In this document: positions 1-7,266 of the stretch, in pieces | Position numbering within the stretch: position 1 is the stretch's first letter | Layout of the letters: every line of letters starts with the position of its first letter | Assembly: GCA_031271275.1 (NCBI GenBank) | Contig: JAISWA010000053.1 | Location: 1-13,145 of the forward strand | Reading direction: 5' to 3' | Origin: Clostridiales bacterium | GTDB taxonomy: Bacteria > Bacillota > Clostridia > Lachnospirales > WQUN01 | DNA length: 13,145 nucleotides | Position numbers and translations under genes: made by a program | Notes under the pieces: model-generated | Database searches by the model: none | What the model was told of the DNA's origin: nothing | Seen by the model: the letters and a program-made list of their open reading frames with translations, nothing else

Positions 1-2520
1 GGGCAGTTTTTCACGCCTGTTCCTATTACAAAGTTTATTATATCTTCATTGCCTATCAAAGAATTTGGAGATAAAAAATTAGAAAAAGGCGAAACAGAAG
101 TTTTGCCTAAAACGATTGATTTTGCTTGTGGGAGCGGGCATTTCTTAACTGAATATATGGAGCAAGTGCAAAACATTATTGAAAGTTTAGATGTTAGTAG
201 AGCAAACAGGAGTGTTCGTGAATTAAAAGAGATTTCCACAAGGGTTAAATTCGATTGGGCAAAAAATTATGTTTATGGTATTGATTTAGATTACAGACTT
301 GTCAAAACCGCGAAAGTTAGCGCGTTTTTCAACGGTGACGGTGAAGCAAATATCGTATGGGCGAATGGGCTTGCAAACTTTAAGAAAACCCCCGAATATA
401 CAGGCGCGTTAAACTATATCAGCGAACTAAACAATAAGGATAATGGGCAGTTTGATATTGCAATCTCAAATCCGCCCTATAGCGTTGAGGCATTCAAAAA
501 GCAAATTGACGAATACGGCAAAGAAACTTTTGAGTTATACAATAATCTCACAGATAACAGCAAAGAGATTGAGTGTTTATTTATTGAGCGGACAAAACAG
601 CTTCTTAAAGAGGGAGGAAAAGCGGGGATAATATTGCCGTCCTCTATTCTCTCAAACGGCGGCATACATTCCAAAGCAAGAGAGATTTTGTTTAAGTATT
701 TCAAATTCAAGGCTATTGCTGAAATGGGTAGTAATACCTTTATGAAAACAGGCACAAATACAGTTATTCTTTTCTTGGAACGCCGCGCAAATGGCGATTG
801 GCAACGCATAAACACGCAAATTGATGCGTTCTTTAAGGATTATAGGGATGTTACAGTTGACGGCATAGAAAATGCTTTTAGCAAATATGCAAGAGAGGTT
901 TATGATGTTGATTTTACCGATTATAAGACGTTTATAAAGGGCCAAGTTAACAACGGAATAAAAGAAAGTGATTTAGTTCGTGATTATGCAAAATTTGAAA
1001 GCAAAGACATTGTTGCAAAAGAACAAGAAAAAATGCTGTATTTCTTGTTGACCTATCCGCAAAAAATAGTGTTGGTAAAATCGGGCGAAAAGCAAGTTGA
1101 GAAAAACTTTTTAGGTTATGAATTTAGCGAGCGTAGAGGGCATGAGGGCATAAAGTTTTATCCTAATGGTACAAAACTTTATGATGATAACGATAAACTA
1201 AACCCTCAAAAGGCGAATAGTTATATTTATAATGCTTTTTTAGGCAAAGTTGATTTAGATATTGACGAGGAATTGGCAGAGCATTTATCATACGCAAGAA
1301 TGAGCGGGCTTATTGATTATAATGCCAACGGTTGGGATAAAAAGTTAAATTTAAATAAAGAAGTTAAAATATCAGTGAGATTTGCAACAGAGAGTATTCA
1401 AACGCTTGTAAATAATGAAATTCTTAACTGGGGAAGCGGTTACACCTTCCCGAAAGATTTACAAGGCAATACAGATATTTCCCAAGTACCTTTTTACAAA
1501 GTATCAGATATGAACGCGGACGAGAATACGAAAAACATGACGGTTTCAGCCAATTATATTGACGAGAACACTTTGACTAAACAAATAAAAGGTAAAATCT
1601 ATCCCAAAGGGGCAACAATATTCCCCAAAGTAGGTATGGCTGTAAAAACAAATAAAAAACGCATATTATCGAAAGAAAGTGTTTTTGATAACAATGTAAT
1701 GGCGATATGGAGTGATAAGCCCCAAACAATTACAAATGAATTTTTATATGAGTTTATTAAGCAATATGTGTATTTGCCTGCATATTCAGCGGGAACAAAT
1801 CCGCCCTCTTTGCAGTGGGCAAAGTTTGCAAACATAAAAATCCCGCTCCCACCGCTTGATGTTCAAAAGAAAATTGTTGCAGAAATTGAGGCGGTTGAGA
1901 AACAGGAAAATGAAACGCAAGAGAAACAGCAAACAGCGTTAAGTACAAAGCAAAGCCTTATAGACAACGCATATAAAACCTCCCTAATACCATTGAAAAA
2001 TGTTGCTAACTATTCGGATAATAGAATAGATTGCGCGGAATTAAGCAATGAAAATTATGTTGGCGTTGACAATTTAGTTGCTAATTTACAAGGGAAAATA
2101 AGCACAAAATATCTACCGCAAGAGGGAACGGCGATAGCATATAAGGCAAATAATGTTTTAATATCGAACATACGACCTTACTTAAAAAAAATATGGTTAG
2201 CAGATAACGCAGGTGGAGCTTCGGGCGATATTTTAGTTTTGGATATATTTAATGATAATATGTTGCCACAATTTTTATATAATTGTTTGGCTATTGACAA
2301 CTTCTTTAATTATGAAATGCAAAATATTAAAGGGATAAAAATGCCACGAGCGGATAAAACAGCCGTGTTAAATTATCAAATCCCGCTCCCGCCGCTTGAA
2401 AAGCAAAAAGAAATTGTAGCAGAGATTGAAAAGCACGAAAAGGCTATTGCAGAGGCACAAAACAAGTTAAAAGAATTAGAGCAGAAAAAGAAAGACATAT
2501 TAAAAACTTATTTAGAATAA
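1..2520 (+). CDS. Fused type I-like DNA methyltransferase and specificity protein (HsdM-HsdS fusion), 5' truncated
   Basis: The reading frame is open to base 1 and begins with GQFFTP, the motif that opens the HsdM catalytic domain, so the true start lies upstream; the TTG at 49 is not a start. Numbering from base 1, the SAM-binding motif (DFACGSGHF) is at residues 40-48 and the catalytic NPPY at 157-160, which marks an N6-adenine methylase. From about residue 450 the protein becomes an HsdS-like specificity region with two target-recognition domains. Each ends in the same signature (IPLPPL..QK.IV.EIE; DNA at 1841 and 2381, 540 bases apart) followed by a coiled-coil helix. M and S are normally separate proteins; fusions occur in type IIG/BcgI-like and some type I-like systems. 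No restriction subunit is visible, and one could lie upstream or in the missing N-terminus. The gene is strongly AT-rich and contains no GATC. A terminator follows directly. Confidence 0.9.
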   Translation, partial: GQFFTPVPITKFIISSLPIKEFGDKKLEKGETEVLPKTIDFACGSGHFLTEYMEQVQNIIESLDVSRANRSVRELKEISTRVKFDWAKNYVYGIDLDYRLVKTAKVSAFFNGDGEANIVWANGLANFKKTPEYTGALNYISELNNKDNGQFDIAISNPPYSVEAFKKQIDEYGKETFELYNNLTDNSKEIECLFIERTKQLLKEGGKAGIILPSSILSNGGIHSKAREILFKYFKFKAIAEMGSNTFMKTGTNTVILFLERRANGDWQRINTQIDAFFKDYRDVTVDGIENAFSKYAREVYDVDFTDYKTFIKGQVNNGIKESDLVRDYAKFESKDIVAKEQEKMLYFLLTYPQKIVLVKSGEKQVEKNFLGYEFSERRGHEGIKFYPNGTKLYDDNDKLNPQKANSYIYNAFLGKVDLDIDEELAEHLSYARMSGLIDYNANGWDKKLNLNKEVKISVRFATESIQTLVNNEILNWGSGYTFPKDLQGNTDISQVPFYKVSDMNADENTKNMTVSANYIDENTLTKQIKGKIYPKGATIFPKVGMAVKTNKKRILSKESVFDNNVMAIWSDKPQTITNEFLYEFIKQYVYLPAYSAGTNPPSLQWAKFANIKIPLPPLDVQKKIVAEIEAVEKQENETQEKQQTALSTKQSLIDNAYKTSLIPLKNVANYSDNRIDCAELSNENYVGVDNLVANLQGKISTKYLPQEGTAIAYKANNVLISNIRPYLKKIWLADNAGGASGDILVLDIFNDNMLPQFLYNCLAIDNFFNYEMQNIKGIKMPRADKTAVLNYQIPLPPLEKQKEIVAEIEKHEKAIAEAQNKLKELEQKKKDILKTYLE

Positions 2521-2531
2521 AACAGTAAACG

Positions 2532-2567
2532 AGCAAGCGGAAATATTATGTTTCGCTTGCTTTTTTT
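2532..2567 (+). terminator. Intrinsic terminator of the HsdM-HsdS fusion gene
   Basis: An 8-bp perfect stem (AGCAAGCG at 2532-2539 with CGCTTGCT at 2554-2561) extends by three A-T pairs past one bulged G. It runs into seven T residues (2561-2567). It lies 11 bases after the stop codon, between two convergent transcription units. Confidence 0.9.
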
Positions 2568-2636
2568 ATTAGGGGAACTTTGTGGAAAAGTCTAAGGCGT
2601 TTTTTGAAAAACGTCAATAACCTTCACAGACAAATG

Positions 2637-2657
2637 ACCCGGTCGCCGCGGGTTTTT
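2637..2657 (+). terminator. Possible second, weak plus-strand terminator
   Basis: A short stem (ACCCG at 2637-2641 with CGGGT at 2649-2653) is followed by a run of five T. It could back up the terminator at 2532 before transcription enters the convergent operon. The stem is only 5 bp and part of the pairing may be chance. I see no good T-tract terminator for the minus-strand operon itself between 2521 and 2662. Confidence 0.3.
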
Positions 2658-2662
2658 GCTTC

Positions 2663-3400
2663 TTATTTCCTGAAAACAAACAGATACTCATGTGCCAATA
2701 ACAAGAAATTATACTTAATACTGCTTGTTTTCCAGAAGCCAGTTGCCTTGCAATTGTGCTGTTCTTTAATTATAAGCTCTTTCAGTGTGAAGCCCGCATG
2801 CTGGAAAATCTTCATTACGTCAAAGCTCATCGGGATAACACAACCTTTTTTTCGGGTGTCACCCATGAGGATGGCGCAAAACCTACCCTTCTTTAATACT
2901 CTAAAGCACTCGCAGGCTACGGGTTTCATCTGTTCTAAAAAGGCAGGTATGTTAAGCAAAGAAAGATCCCCTTCGACATTCTCGCTATAATGGATAATAT
3001 CTGCATAAGGCGGGTGAGTGCATATAAAATCAATACTTGAATCAGCGATAAAACTCAGGTTGCGCGCATCGCCGTGAATCAGTCTTACTTCCCCGGCACT
3101 TGTACATTCAAAGTCGGTTTTTTCTTTGCAGCGCCTCAATGCGTCAAGATTAACATCTACTCCCGTGATATTACGGTTGAGCAATTTGGCTTCAACAAGC
3201 GTAGTTCCACCACCAACAAACTGATCCAGTACGGTATCTCCTTCTACTGAGTACCGAAGCAACAAATTCCGCGGAATGTAAGGCGACCAATTGCCGCGAT
3301 ATTTAGCGTCGTGGGTAGCCCAATTACCACGTTCTGGAAAAGACCAGACCGTGTTCATTTCAAGCTCAAATTTATCAGGCTCCCACTTTTTAATCGTCAT
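2663..3400 (-). CDS. Second DNA amino-methyltransferase of the DpnII-like system (N4-cytosine or N6-adenine type)
   Basis: A 245-residue protein. Residues 43-71 hold the motif X/motif I block (a helix, then VLDQFVGGGTTLVEA, SAM binding), with an acidic ribose-binding position in GVDVN at about 82. The catalytic motif IV is THPPY at 128-132. The order is therefore X, I, IV. The classical companion enzymes DpnA and MboC have IV first and motif I near the C-terminus. The residue before PPY is His where Asp, Asn or Ser is usual. Its ATG overlaps the stop of the endonuclease gene (ATGA at 3397-3400), so the two are translationally coupled. By analogy with DpnII/MboI systems it would protect GATC sites or modify single-stranded DNA, but specificity cannot be read from sequence. 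An RNA-methylase-like Rossmann protein is less likely given this operon. Confidence 0.8.
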   Translation of the reverse strand: MTIKKWEPDKFELEMNTVWSFPERGNWATHDAKYRGNWSPYIPRNLLLRYSVEGDTVLDQFVGGGTTLVEAKLLNRNITGVDVNLDALRRCKEKTDFECTSAGEVRLIHGDARNLSFIADSSIDFICTHPPYADIIHYSENVEGDLSLLNIPAFLEQMKPVACECFRVLKKGRFCAILMGDTRKKGCVIPMSFDVMKIFQHAGFTLKELIIKEQHNCKATGFWKTSSIKYNFLLLAHEYLFVFRK

Positions 3401-4254
3401 ATGAAAAGTTTCTCCAAAACGCCGTTATCCAGATCGGCTATGCCGTAGAGGTGCTCCATTACATCAAATGTTTCTTCAAGGTTATTGCGCGCTGAACGCC
3501 ATCCTTGCCCGTCAGTAACCCATACAAACTCAAAGCCTGCTATCTGCTTTGCCTCCAACGCTATGGTTTTATAGCTACGCGCTGTTTCGTTGAGTTTTGA
3601 CCCTTCGCTTGCATAGAAATTTGTTTCAATTCCATAGATTACGCTTGGTGTCTTTACAACGAAATCAAATCGCTTCACCGCTTTCCCTTGGTTGGAGAGT
3701 AATGATAAATCAATGCCCCATTTTAATTCAATAGCCCTGATGGTCATTTCTTTAAAATAGGTATCCCCAGAAATTAGTCCGGCTTTACGAATATGTGATT
3801 CGACAAGATTTTCCATAAGGTGCCCGCCGCGATTTTTGCGTCCATTACTGTCAAGCCCGGTTTCCACGCCTGTGGCATAGTCAACAAGGTTTGACAGGAT
3901 ATGCTCCTTCATGAGATTGAACAATCCTGTTTTGCGCATAAAATATTTGTATTGCTCTATCGAGTAATTCATATTACGGAATGAGTATAAAAAATCTCCC
4001 TCGCCGTCAATAGCATAAATCTCGTTGCCACGAACCGCAAGCAATAACGGTATACATTTTAGCGTCTCTGGATAACGGGTAATAAGAGCCTCAAACTCAG
4101 CCTCAATATCCTTTGAGCCAATAAGAGAATTCAATATGTTCAGTTCAACCTTTATCCTATCTATATTTCTGTGTACTTTTGCGAAGTCAACGTAATAAGC
4201 GTAGTCAGATATACTGGGCTTAAAGGTTGAAAGCCATTCGTTAAAATTACGCAC
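3397..4254 (-). CDS. dpnB-like: DpnII-family type II restriction endonuclease (GATC)
   Basis: A 285-residue protein, close to the length of DpnII (288). The C-terminal half carries the family signature: FDFVVK at 196-201, IETNFY at 209-214, then SKLNETARSYK and a VWVTDGQGWRSARNNLEETFD-like stretch of conserved residues. D197 and E210 are candidates for the metal-binding core of this PD-(D/E)XK-type family; that assignment is inference. The family cuts unmethylated GATC. The start is a GTG at 4254, preceded by AAGGGGA (4261-4267) at 6-base spacing. The gene lies 19 bases downstream of the Dam-like methylase and overlaps the second methylase by four bases. The gene order here is M-R-M2, whereas pneumococcal DpnII is M-M2-R. 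No frameshift or truncation is seen. Confidence 0.9.
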   Translation of the reverse strand: MRNFNEWLSTFKPSISDYAYYVDFAKVHRNIDRIKVELNILNSLIGSKDIEAEFEALITRYPETLKCIPLLLAVRGNEIYAIDGEGDFLYSFRNMNYSIEQYKYFMRKTGLFNLMKEHILSNLVDYATGVETGLDSNGRKNRGGHLMENLVESHIRKAGLISGDTYFKEMTIRAIELKWGIDLSLLSNQGKAVKRFDFVVKTPSVIYGIETNFYASEGSKLNETARSYKTIALEAKQIAGFEFVWVTDGQGWRSARNNLEETFDVMEHLYGIADLDNGVLEKLFI

Positions 4255-4273
4255 AATGAGTCCCCTTCTATTG

Positions 4274-5236
4274 TTAATAACTCGCTATTAATAATTCATT
4301 TATTTTACCGCGGGATGACCCGTTAGCGTTTATTGCGCGGCTTGCGCTGATTCTGGCAATAGTATAGCGTGAGTATAACCGATCAAAGAAATCATCCTCG
4401 GCATCTATGTTTTTGGGGTCGCTATTACTGGCAATAATCCATGCATTACGCTCGCTCATCTCGTTAATGAAGGCTGCAAGTTCCGTTTGTTCCTTGTCTC
4501 CGAAATTATCTGCAGCATAAGATGTGAACTTTGCCGTTGGAGACAATGGGCGATACGGGGGGTCAAAATACGCGAGCGTTTTGCTGTCAATAAAGGTCTT
4601 TGATTCTCTGTAATCGCCGCTGACGATAATAACTCCTTGCAATTTCTCAGACACTGCCTGCAAATTGCGTTCATCGCAAATAGTAGGGTTCTTATAGCTC
4701 CCTTGAGGCACGTTGAACGCGCCGTGAGCGTTCACGCGATAAAGCCCGTTGAAGCAAGTCTTATTCAAGAATATAAATAGAGCCGAAAGCTCAACAGCGT
4801 TACTTTTTGCGAATTTTAAAACATTAAATCTGTCACGTGAAGAATAATAAATCTCTTTTCTTATGTCATCGCTTGAAACGAGATATTGGCGTTCTATATT
4901 CCGTAAGGCGTAAATCATTTCATCAATATTATCTCTTATAGCAATATAGGTTTGAATAAGTTCCCTGTTGATGTCACTTATATAAACTTCGCTTGCTTTA
5001 AAGCGTCCGAGCATGTCGAATAATACCGCTCCGCCTCCCACAAAAGGCTCGGCGTACTTAGTTATCTTTGTCCCGATCCCGTCCGGATACTTGCTACGGA
5101 TACTGCTAAGAATCTGCGACTTTCCGCCCGCCCACTTTACAAAGGGTTTAACCGGCATATCGGCAGGAGGCTCGAAGCGGATTGCTTGTCCGTCCTTCGG
5201 CTTTTGCGCGGCTTCTTTTGCAGTAACAAAATCCAT
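4274..5236 (-). CDS. dpnM-like: Dam/DpnM-family adenine-N6 DNA methyltransferase (GATC protection)
   Basis: With the start at 5236 the protein has 320 residues. It has the class-alpha layout: FVKWAGGKSQIL at 32-43 (motif X), YAEPFVGGGAVLFD (motif I), a target-recognition region containing the TCFNGLYRVN and GAFNVPQG segments typical of Dam/DpnM enzymes, and the catalytic DPPY at 225-228. I chose the ATG at 5236 over the upstream in-frame ATG at 5266 because a perfect GGAGGT (5243-5248) sits six bases before it. The N-terminal 28 residues before motif X are longer than in Dam. It is first in the minus-strand operon and should protect host GATC sites from the DpnII-like nuclease next to it. The proline-rich N-terminal extension is unexplained. 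Confidence 0.92.
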   Translation of the reverse strand: MDFVTAKEAAQKPKDGQAIRFEPPADMPVKPFVKWAGGKSQILSSIRSKYPDGIGTKITKYAEPFVGGGAVLFDMLGRFKASEVYISDINRELIQTYIAIRDNIDEMIYALRNIERQYLVSSDDIRKEIYYSSRDRFNVLKFAKSNAVELSALFIFLNKTCFNGLYRVNAHGAFNVPQGSYKNPTICDERNLQAVSEKLQGVIIVSGDYRESKTFIDSKTLAYFDPPYRPLSPTAKFTSYAADNFGDKEQTELAAFINEMSERNAWIIASNSDPKNIDAEDDFFDRLYSRYTIARISASRAINANGSSRGKINELLIASY

Positions 5237-5325
5237 AATAATACCTCCATGCGCTTGCCTCATCATTATGTTATGTATTAAGAAGAATGTAAAGTTGCCT
5301 GCGTAGCGACCCGCTCCCCCCGCTC

Positions 5326-5354
5326 TTGTATATTTCCCCCCGCTGTAATATTAT
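5326..5354 (+). promoter_or_regulatory. Possible sigma-A promoter for the membrane-protein/phosphoesterase pair
   Basis: TTGTAT (5326-5331) and TATTAT (5349-5354) are separated by 17 bases and lie about 50 bases ahead of the ATG at 5405. The -10 matches consensus at five of six positions and the -35 at three. Confidence 0.4.
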
Positions 5355-5367
5355 AGCAATAATATTA
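5346..5367. promoter_or_regulatory. Perfect AT-rich inverted repeat in the divergent intergenic region
   Basis: Arms TAATATTAT (5346-5354) and ATAATATTA (5359-5367) are separated by AGCA. On the minus strand the repeat contains a consensus extended -10 (TGC then TATAAT, 5350-5358) facing the restriction operon. On the plus strand it contains TATTAT at 5349-5354, 17 bases after TTGTAT (5326-5331), facing the membrane-protein gene. The repeat could be an operator over two divergent promoters. No gene for a small controller protein is visible nearby. Confidence 0.5.
5350..5358 (-). promoter_or_regulatory. Probable extended -10 promoter of the DpnII-like operon
   Basis: Reading the minus strand, TGC is followed directly by the consensus TATAAT. 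No convincing -35 lies 17 bases upstream, which fits an extended -10 promoter. Transcription would give a leader of about 100 bases before the methylase ATG at 5236. Confidence 0.45.
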
Positions 5368-5404
5368 CCTGCGCCCGTTGCAGTATATCTTGAGTGGTGT
5401 GTAC

Positions 5405-6211
5405 ATGAGTAATGACCGGATACGCGTCGCGACGTCGAAACCCAGTCTGAAATCAAAATTAAAAACGAATCTCTCCGGCACGACGGACATTATTTATTGG
5501 TATATCCGTTTTAATATCCCGTTGGACGAGACCACCGTTTCCGATAAGACAATGGAAGTCACCGACACGGAAGGCTATATCATGCGCACGGATATCACCT
5601 ATAGGCAAAAAAACAATATCATCGTGATTTCGCCGCTTGATACCTATGAGCAGAACCGTTTTTATCTGCTGAATATCTCAAAGAAGGTGCAGTCGTCCCG
5701 AGGGCAGAATTTGCGCTCCACCATACATATCCTGTTCAAGCTGCTCGACAACCAGATTTCCGATTATAAAATCCTTAAAAAGGACGTTACCATCCCAAAG
5801 CCGAAGCCGCGCCCGAAGGATTACGACAAGCAGCAATCCTCTCGCAAGCCGAACAATTTCGATATGGAATACATGGACCGTTCCCCACGCGACAGGATGA
5901 CGACGGTTTCGTTCCGCATAAACCTGTGGCTTGGCGTACTCGGGCTGCTGATGGTGCTTGCGGGGGTATTTCTGCAGCTTATCTGGCTGATGATCGTAAG
6001 CGTGTTGGTTTGCGCCGGCGGCGTGGTTCACGTGTATTTCCAAATGAAAAATGACGAGCTGCGTTCCGTCTGGTCTTTTAACCGGGGCGTGCGGCATTTT
6101 AACAAGGCGCGTTACAAGGAAGCGGGGGCGCTGTTTCGAAAAGCGGTGGACGCCAACCCCGAGAACGAGCTCGCCAAATACGGATTATATAAAATAAGCC
6201 TATATAAATAG
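5405..6211 (+). CDS. Membrane protein with Ig-like (Big_5-like) N-terminus and C-terminal TPR; function unknown
   Basis: 268 residues from the ATG at 5405; the earlier in-frame TTG at 5378 lacks a ribosome binding site. Residues about 30-115 read like a Big_5/SbsA Ig-like domain: IRFNIPLDETTVSDKTMEV, then a second strand block ending in a short Y.L.I...V.S..G.NLRS pattern. A lysine/proline-rich linker follows. Two hydrophobic helices at about 174-193 and 196-218 flank a very short turn. The C-terminus (about 223-262) holds one TPR-like unit (FNRGVRHFNKARYKEA, then ALFRKAVDANPEN). There is no signal peptide, so the topology is probably a hairpin anchor with both ends on the same side. The stop lies 14 bases before the phosphoesterase start, and AGGAAGG in that gap serves the next gene, so the pair is likely one operon. 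I do not recognise a specific family. Confidence 0.8.
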   Translation: MSNDRIRVATSKPSLKSKLKTNLSGTTDIIYWYIRFNIPLDETTVSDKTMEVTDTEGYIMRTDITYRQKNNIIVISPLDTYEQNRFYLLNISKKVQSSRGQNLRSTIHILFKLLDNQISDYKILKKDVTIPKPKPRPKDYDKQQSSRKPNNFDMEYMDRSPRDRMTTVSFRINLWLGVLGLLMVLAGVFLQLIWLMIVSVLVCAGGVVHVYFQMKNDELRSVWSFNRGVRHFNKARYKEAGALFRKAVDANPENELAKYGLYKISLYK

Positions 6212-6225
6212 GAAGGATTGATTGT

Positions 6226-7131
6226 ATGGACCTGCTTACACGTTCTGATTTTGACGGCTTGGCGTGCGCGACAATCCTGCGGGACATCGGCGTGATCGGG
6301 AATTTGAAATTTGTTCACCCGAAAGATTTGCAGGCGGGGTTGGTAAAGGTAACGCCCAACGACATACTGGCAAATGTGCCGTATGTGGAAGGCTGCGGCA
6401 TGTGGTTCGACCACCACGCCAGCGAATGGGAACGCCTCGGGCAGCCGCAGGGGTTTGTGGGTTCGCTTCGCCGGTTGGACAGCGCCGCCCATGTGGTTTA
6501 CGACTACTACAAAGACCGGAACAACCTTTGCAAGTTTGACGAAATGCTGACCGCGGTGGACAAGGTGGACGCGGGAAAGCTGACGGCGGAGGAAATTCTC
6601 GAGCCTTACGGGTGGATACTCCTCGGTTTTATCATGGACCCGCGCACCGGGCTCGGCAGGTTCCGGGAATTCCGCATCAGCAATTATCAGCTGATGGAAG
6701 CGCTGATTGAATACTGCCGCACCATGCGCATAGACGAAATACTCGAACAGCCCGACGTGAAGGAACGCGTGGAGCTGTACCGGGAGCAGACGGAGCTTTT
6801 CAAAAAAATGCTCGGGGAACATACCAAAGTACACGGCAACGCCATCGTGACGGACTTGCGCGGCGTGGACACGATTTACGCGGGCAACCGTTTCATCATT
6901 TACAGCCTCTATCCGGAATGCAATATTTCCCTGTGGGTGGTGGACGGCAGGAACAAACAGAATGTTTCCATCGCGGTGGGGTACAGTATACTTAACCGAA
7001 CGTCCACCGCGGACGTGGGCTCGACGCTTCTCGCTTACGGCGGCGGCGGGCATAAGCAGGTGGGTACGTGTCAGGTGCCTTACGATGACTGCGACCGGGT
7101 GCTCGGGGAATTGATAGGGAAGCTGCAATGA
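6226..7131 (+). CDS. DHH/DHHA1-family phosphoesterase, exopolyphosphatase-like
   Basis: 301 residues. RSDFDGLACA at residues 6-15 is the N-terminal metal-binding motif (D8, D10) of the exopolyphosphatase-like DHH subgroup. FDHHAS at 61-66 is the family-defining DHH motif (D62-H64). The C-terminal GGGGHKQVG (from 272) is the DHHA1 substrate-binding motif. DHH proteins hydrolyse phosphodiester or phosphoanhydride bonds in substrates such as nano-RNA, cyclic dinucleotides or polyphosphate. The sequence does not decide which, and no PAS or GGDEF domain of the GdpP type is present. The protein is soluble. The ribosome binding site (AGGAAGG, 6210-6216) overlaps the end of the preceding gene. A strong terminator follows. 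Confidence 0.88.
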   Translation: MDLLTRSDFDGLACATILRDIGVIGNLKFVHPKDLQAGLVKVTPNDILANVPYVEGCGMWFDHHASEWERLGQPQGFVGSLRRLDSAAHVVYDYYKDRNNLCKFDEMLTAVDKVDAGKLTAEEILEPYGWILLGFIMDPRTGLGRFREFRISNYQLMEALIEYCRTMRIDEILEQPDVKERVELYREQTELFKKMLGEHTKVHGNAIVTDLRGVDTIYAGNRFIIYSLYPECNISLWVVDGRNKQNVSIAVGYSILNRTSTADVGSTLLAYGGGGHKQVGTCQVPYDDCDRVLGELIGKLQ

Positions 7132-7171
7132 TAGAACACGGTTTAAATTGAATGGAAAGGCTGCAATATCG

Positions 7172-7199
7172 CCGCGCGGGAACTCGCGCGGTTTTTTTT
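7172..7199 (+). terminator. Intrinsic terminator after the phosphoesterase gene
   Basis: A 7-bp perfect GC stem (CCGCGCG at 7172-7178 with CGCGCGG at 7185-7191) and a six-base loop are followed by eight T (7192-7199). It closes the two-gene unit. Confidence 0.93.
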
Positions 7200-7210
7200 G
7201 TTTACAACTT

Positions 7211-7222
7211 CGTAATATTACG
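7211..7222. promoter_or_regulatory. 12-bp perfect palindrome upstream of the response-regulator gene
   Basis: CGTAATATTACG is self-complementary. It lies between TTTACA (7201-7206, a possible -35) and TATGAT/GATAAT (7227-7235, a possible -10); the spacing of about 20 is long. Its core TAATATTA also occurs in both arms of the inverted repeat at 5346-5367. It may be an operator. Confidence 0.4.
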
Positions 7223-7266
7223 GCGGTATGATAATTTATAACTACTCATACGGGGCGGTTGAACCT

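Noticed and set aside
2598..2613. AT palindrome CGTTTTT/AAAAACG as a terminator of the minus-strand operon
   Set aside because: The stem is nearly all A-T, the loop is too small, and no T-tract follows on the minus strand.
2580..2990. Plus-strand frame opposite the second methylase
   Set aside because: It is antisense to the conserved C-terminal part of the methylase and has no motif of its own.
5236..5266. Upstream ATG at 5266 as start of the Dam-like methylase
   Set aside because: It lacks a ribosome binding site, while the ATG at 5236 has GGAGGT at ideal spacing.
6112..7128. Long minus-strand frame opposite the phosphoesterase
   Set aside because: It is the shadow of the GC-rich plus-strand gene. 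It has no ribosome binding site and a His/Val/Arg-rich low-complexity composition, while the plus strand encodes clear DHH and DHHA1 motifs.
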